64,000 nucleotides of DNA. Source: Butyricimonas synergistica DSM 23225 (GTDB taxonomy: Bacteria; Bacteroidota; Bacteroidia; Bacteroidales; Marinifilaceae). This document shows, piece after piece, positions 61,705 through 64,000 of this stretch (position 1 is its first letter; each line of letters begins with the position of its first letter). The stretch lies in NCBI RefSeq assembly GCF_000379665.1, contig NZ_KB903359.1, positions 969,475-1,033,474 of the forward strand. Reading direction: 5' to 3'. The notes beneath the pieces are model-generated. The model was not told the DNA's origin and did not search any database. It worked only from the letters and a program-made list of their open reading frames with translations. The translations under genes and the position numbers were made by a program.

Positions 61705-64000
61705 CTATCGCAATAATCCGTCAATTCTATGCAACAACAATTGATAATGATCCCGTGTCGCTTTCGATCCGGTATTTTTCATCCGGTTTACTAACTCTCT
61801 TGCCTCCTTTATTTTCGCATAATACAAATGAAATCTTGGTGTTAAAGACTCTGCAACACCGCGGAAAAAACCGAATCCCATGTAATCCTCTTGGCTAATT
61901 GCCTCCAAAAAACGCTCAAATTTCATACTCTCGGCTACCATATTCGAGCATACTTCATCCTGTTCACGAATCCGTCTTTGCCAATCATATTCATTCCTAT
62001 TCAACACGGGTAAATCATTTTCTACGCTAGACAAAGAAGTAATTCCTTGTGCATTTTTCTCTTTCTTCTCCAATCCCGATATCAAAAACATCATGTCAAG
62101 GTAAGCAATCTGATTGGATCTCTCTGCATCCGTCAAATCTTTACCCGCGCGAGTTGATGCAAAAACAGTGTTAAATGCATCTTGTTGATGTTCTTCAATA
62201 GTATAAGCATTTTTTTCCGGACTTACCAACTTCGTGAAAGAAGCTCTATCTGCCATCACCAAACTCAATATCATACGTTGCATTTTCACAGCCATATTTC
62301 CCATCAACGGCAACTCCTTAATCAATTTCGGGTTATTTAGCCATTCCAAGTCATTCAATTGTTCACACAGGAATTTTTGTGCTCTTCGTTGATAATCAGC
62401 TTCCACGAAACTATAAGCAGGACGAGGGTCTCCAGCGTAACGTTCATTCAAGTAAACTCCACCTTTCACATTGTACACGTGATAAAGATACATAAAGTAT
62501 TGTTGTAAAATCTGCTTGTAAATCATTTCACGGAAAGACATATCCGGATCTTCATCAGCCACCCAATCATTCATATTCTCCATGAGATATTTCAAATTCT
62601 TCACCCCATACTCGGAAGCCTTCACCAAATCATCACCCAAATCTTCTGACTGTGCCGATGGATCCCAAACAGTAAATATCTGCTGTTTCCCGTAACGATA
62701 AACCGGGTCATCTGCTTTCTCTGCCACCCAACTATCCAGAATTTTCTTCTCATCCTCTATAGTTTTCGCCCCAGGAATAGGAGAATACAACCACTTTATA
62801 GCAAATAAATCTTGTAAACCAAGACGAGGAGGAGTCATGCTTACACCCCGTTCAGCATCACCGGGTTGTGCCACGTGATTGAAACGAGCGTAATCCATAA
62901 TAGAATACGTAGTTCCGTATTTCTGGGTAAAAGAAGGAGAACGTAAAGAATCAACAGGAATGGCAGCAGAAGCACACATATTATGCATCAAAGAAAGACA
63001 ATGCCCTACCTCGTGTGCAAGTACATATCGAATCGACTCATACATAATATCATCCGAAAAACGAGTGGTCCGTACCCTAGGGTCTGCAGGAGCTGTCTGT
63101 GTAAAACGCCACCGCGTAAGTAATTTTATTACATCATGATAAACCAAAACAGAAGCGTTCACGATTTCACCAGAGCGAGGATCTATCCACGAGGGGCCCA
63201 TCGCATTCATGATACTGATCGGTTGATATCGCAAACAAGAATATTTCAAATTATCGGGATCAAACTCTGGGTCATTCTCCGGAAAATCTACCGCTTTCAT
63301 CACGTTTTTCAAACCGATCTTTTCGAAAGCCTCATTCCACTGCTCCACTGCCTCATGAATCGGAGCTCTCCATTTTTCCGGGAAATCGCTATCCACATAA
63401 AAAACAATTTGTTTCTTCGGTTCCACCAACTCACCGCGTTTCCATCTCTCCATGTCAGAAGGCTCCACGTTCCAACGACGAGCATAATATTCAGGCATTG
63501 TTCCTCGATTATCGTTTCCACTAAATCTAGCTTTCCCCATAACAAACACATTCATGCGGGGATCTGCCAAACGAGGACGCATTGGCTTCTCGGGCAACAA
63601 CAAAAAAGAACGGGTTACTAATGCAGTGAAAGCATTTTTATTCTCAACCTTCACAGGCATATTCCCGATCTGTCCCGAAACATCCACTTTATACGTCAAA
63701 TAACTCTTCACGCTAAAATTATCCTCGAAAGACTTGACATCACCCAAGTGACTCATATCTTTTTGGAAAGAAACCGACCGACTAAATGGCTTTGTCGACA
63801 TCCGACTATACGGGTCAAACGGATCTATATCCTCAATATGAGTCATAAAGAGAGAGGTCGCATCAAACACAACTGCCGTACTATCAGTATTATAAGCCTC
63901 AATCTTAAAAGTCTTGAAAACACTACCGATAGTTGATTTTTTCACGGCTTTGGCGATATCATCTTCACCTTCCGCTGCCGTGTAAAGTGAATTCACCATA
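61705..64000 (-). CDS. Zinc-dependent metalloprotease DUF5117/DUF4953, 5' end outside window
   Basis: The frame is open to the window edge; comparison with the paralogue shows that the N-terminal ~130 residues are missing, so the Met at 63999 is internal. DUF5117 part: TIGSVFKTFKIEAYNTDSTAVVFDATSLF. The catalytic domain keeps VLAHEVGHCLSLMHNMCASAAIPVDSLRS, an HExxHxxxxxH zinc site (HEVGH coded at 63001-63015), then SPSFTQKYGTTYSIMDYARFNHVAQPGD with the Met-turn-like SIMDY. It is an exported peptidase of the metzincin type, likely at the surface or in the periplasm, feeding the SusC/D system. It begins the visible minus-strand run of six genes. Confidence 0.93.
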   Translation of the reverse strand, partial: MVNSLYTAAEGEDDIAKAVKKSTIGSVFKTFKIEAYNTDSTAVVFDATSLFMTHIEDIDPFDPYSRMSTKPFSRSVSFQKDMSHLGDVKSFEDNFSVKSYLTYKVDVSGQIGNMPVKVENKNAFTALVTRSFLLLPEKPMRPRLADPRMNVFVMGKARFSGNDNRGTMPEYYARRWNVEPSDMERWKRGELVEPKKQIVFYVDSDFPEKWRAPIHEAVEQWNEAFEKIGLKNVMKAVDFPENDPEFDPDNLKYSCLRYQPISIMNAMGPSWIDPRSGEIVNASVLVYHDVIKLLTRWRFTQTAPADPRVRTTRFSDDIMYESIRYVLAHEVGHCLSLMHNMCASAAIPVDSLRSPSFTQKYGTTYSIMDYARFNHVAQPGDAERGVSMTPPRLGLQDLFAIKWLYSPIPGAKTIEDEKKILDSWVAEKADDPVYRYGKQQIFTVWDPSAQSEDLGDDLVKASEYGVKNLKYLMENMNDWVADEDPDMSFREMIYKQILQQYFMYLYHVYNVKGGVYLNERYAGDPRPAYSFVEADYQRRAQKFLCEQLNDLEWLNNPKLIKELPLMGNMAVKMQRMILSLVMADRASFTKLVSPEKNAYTIEEHQQDAFNTVFASTRAGKDLTDAERSNQIAYLDMMFLISGLEKKEKNAQGITSLSSVENDLPVLNRNEYDWQRRIREQDEVCSNMVAESMKFERFLEAISQEDYMGFGFFRGVAESLTPRFHLYYAKIKEARELVNRMKNTGSKATRDHYQLLLHRIDGLLR

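Noticed and set aside
1-64000. tRNA, rRNA, integrase or transposase genes
   Set aside because: None could be supported; the island at 5.3-12.6 kb shows no attachment-site duplication that I could find by eye.

Overview
The window reads as chromosome of an anaerobic gut Bacteroidales. It has three SusC/SusD (RagA/RagB) outer-membrane uptake loci, many lipoproteins with a Cys-led mature N-terminus, promoters of the Bacteroidota type (-7 box TAnnTTTG), and families such as DUF1573, DUF3078, DUF4831, DUF4843, DUF6266 and PKD-like lipoproteins. The mix (nadB-nadC-nadA, paired DUF5117/DUF4953 metalloproteases, no glycoside hydrolases beside the SusC/D pairs) would suit Odoribacteraceae (Butyricimonas/Odoribacter), but that is inference from gene content, not a phylogeny.

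Layout. 1-5238 (+): the end of a SusC/SusD locus with a fasciclin-like and a small lipoprotein. 5.3-12.6 kb: an accessory island. It holds two related modules. One is DUF6266, an RteC-like protein and a small HTH protein. The other is a paralogous HTH protein, a holin-like membrane protein, an N-acetylmuramoyl-L-alanine amidase, a second DUF6266 protein and a 54-residue membrane protein. Between them, on the other strand, lie a HipA-like kinase with DUF3037 and an HTH antitoxin whose AbiEii-type toxin is broken by an internal deletion. The island ends in an orphan CRISPR array of 8 repeats with no cas gene in the window. 12.6-22.6 kb: a DUF1573 lipoprotein, then a seven-gene + strand run (LRR lipoprotein, DcuC-type transporter, isoaspartyl dipeptidase, porin, M14 peptidase, porin, serine-hydrolase lipoprotein) that looks like a route for taking up and degrading (iso)aspartyl peptides.

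22.8-31.7 kb: a membrane-spanning winged-helix regulator, a 136-bp perfect palindromic element, nadB-nadC-nadA (aspartate to quinolinate to NaMN), pheT, and a membrane-domain/Nudix fusion. 31.7-38.1 kb (-): a second SusC/SusD locus with two lipoproteins. 38.4-51.9 kb: mostly housekeeping genes: a DUF2795 protein, a ClC channel with CBS domains, DUF4831, the NAD(P)HX repair enzyme, a POT peptide transporter, DUF3078, peptidase T, prolyl-tRNA synthetase, a Trp/Gly-rich lipoprotein and a FadL-type barrel.

51.9-64.0 kb (-): a third SusC/SusD locus, preceded on the same strand by two tandem zinc-metalloprotease paralogues. The upstream one keeps HEVGH and its third His. The downstream one has lost all three zinc ligands and the catalytic Glu while keeping the rest of the fold, so it is a probable pseudoprotease. 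With the POT transporter, peptidase T, M14 peptidase and isoaspartyl dipeptidase, the window leans toward protein and peptide use rather than glycans.

The strongest leads are the active/dead protease pair, the duplicated DUF6266 modules with the holin-amidase cassette, the orphan CRISPR array, the antitoxin that has outlived its toxin under a palindromic operator, and the transmembrane regulator next to the palindromic element and the nad genes. No rRNA or tRNA gene was seen.
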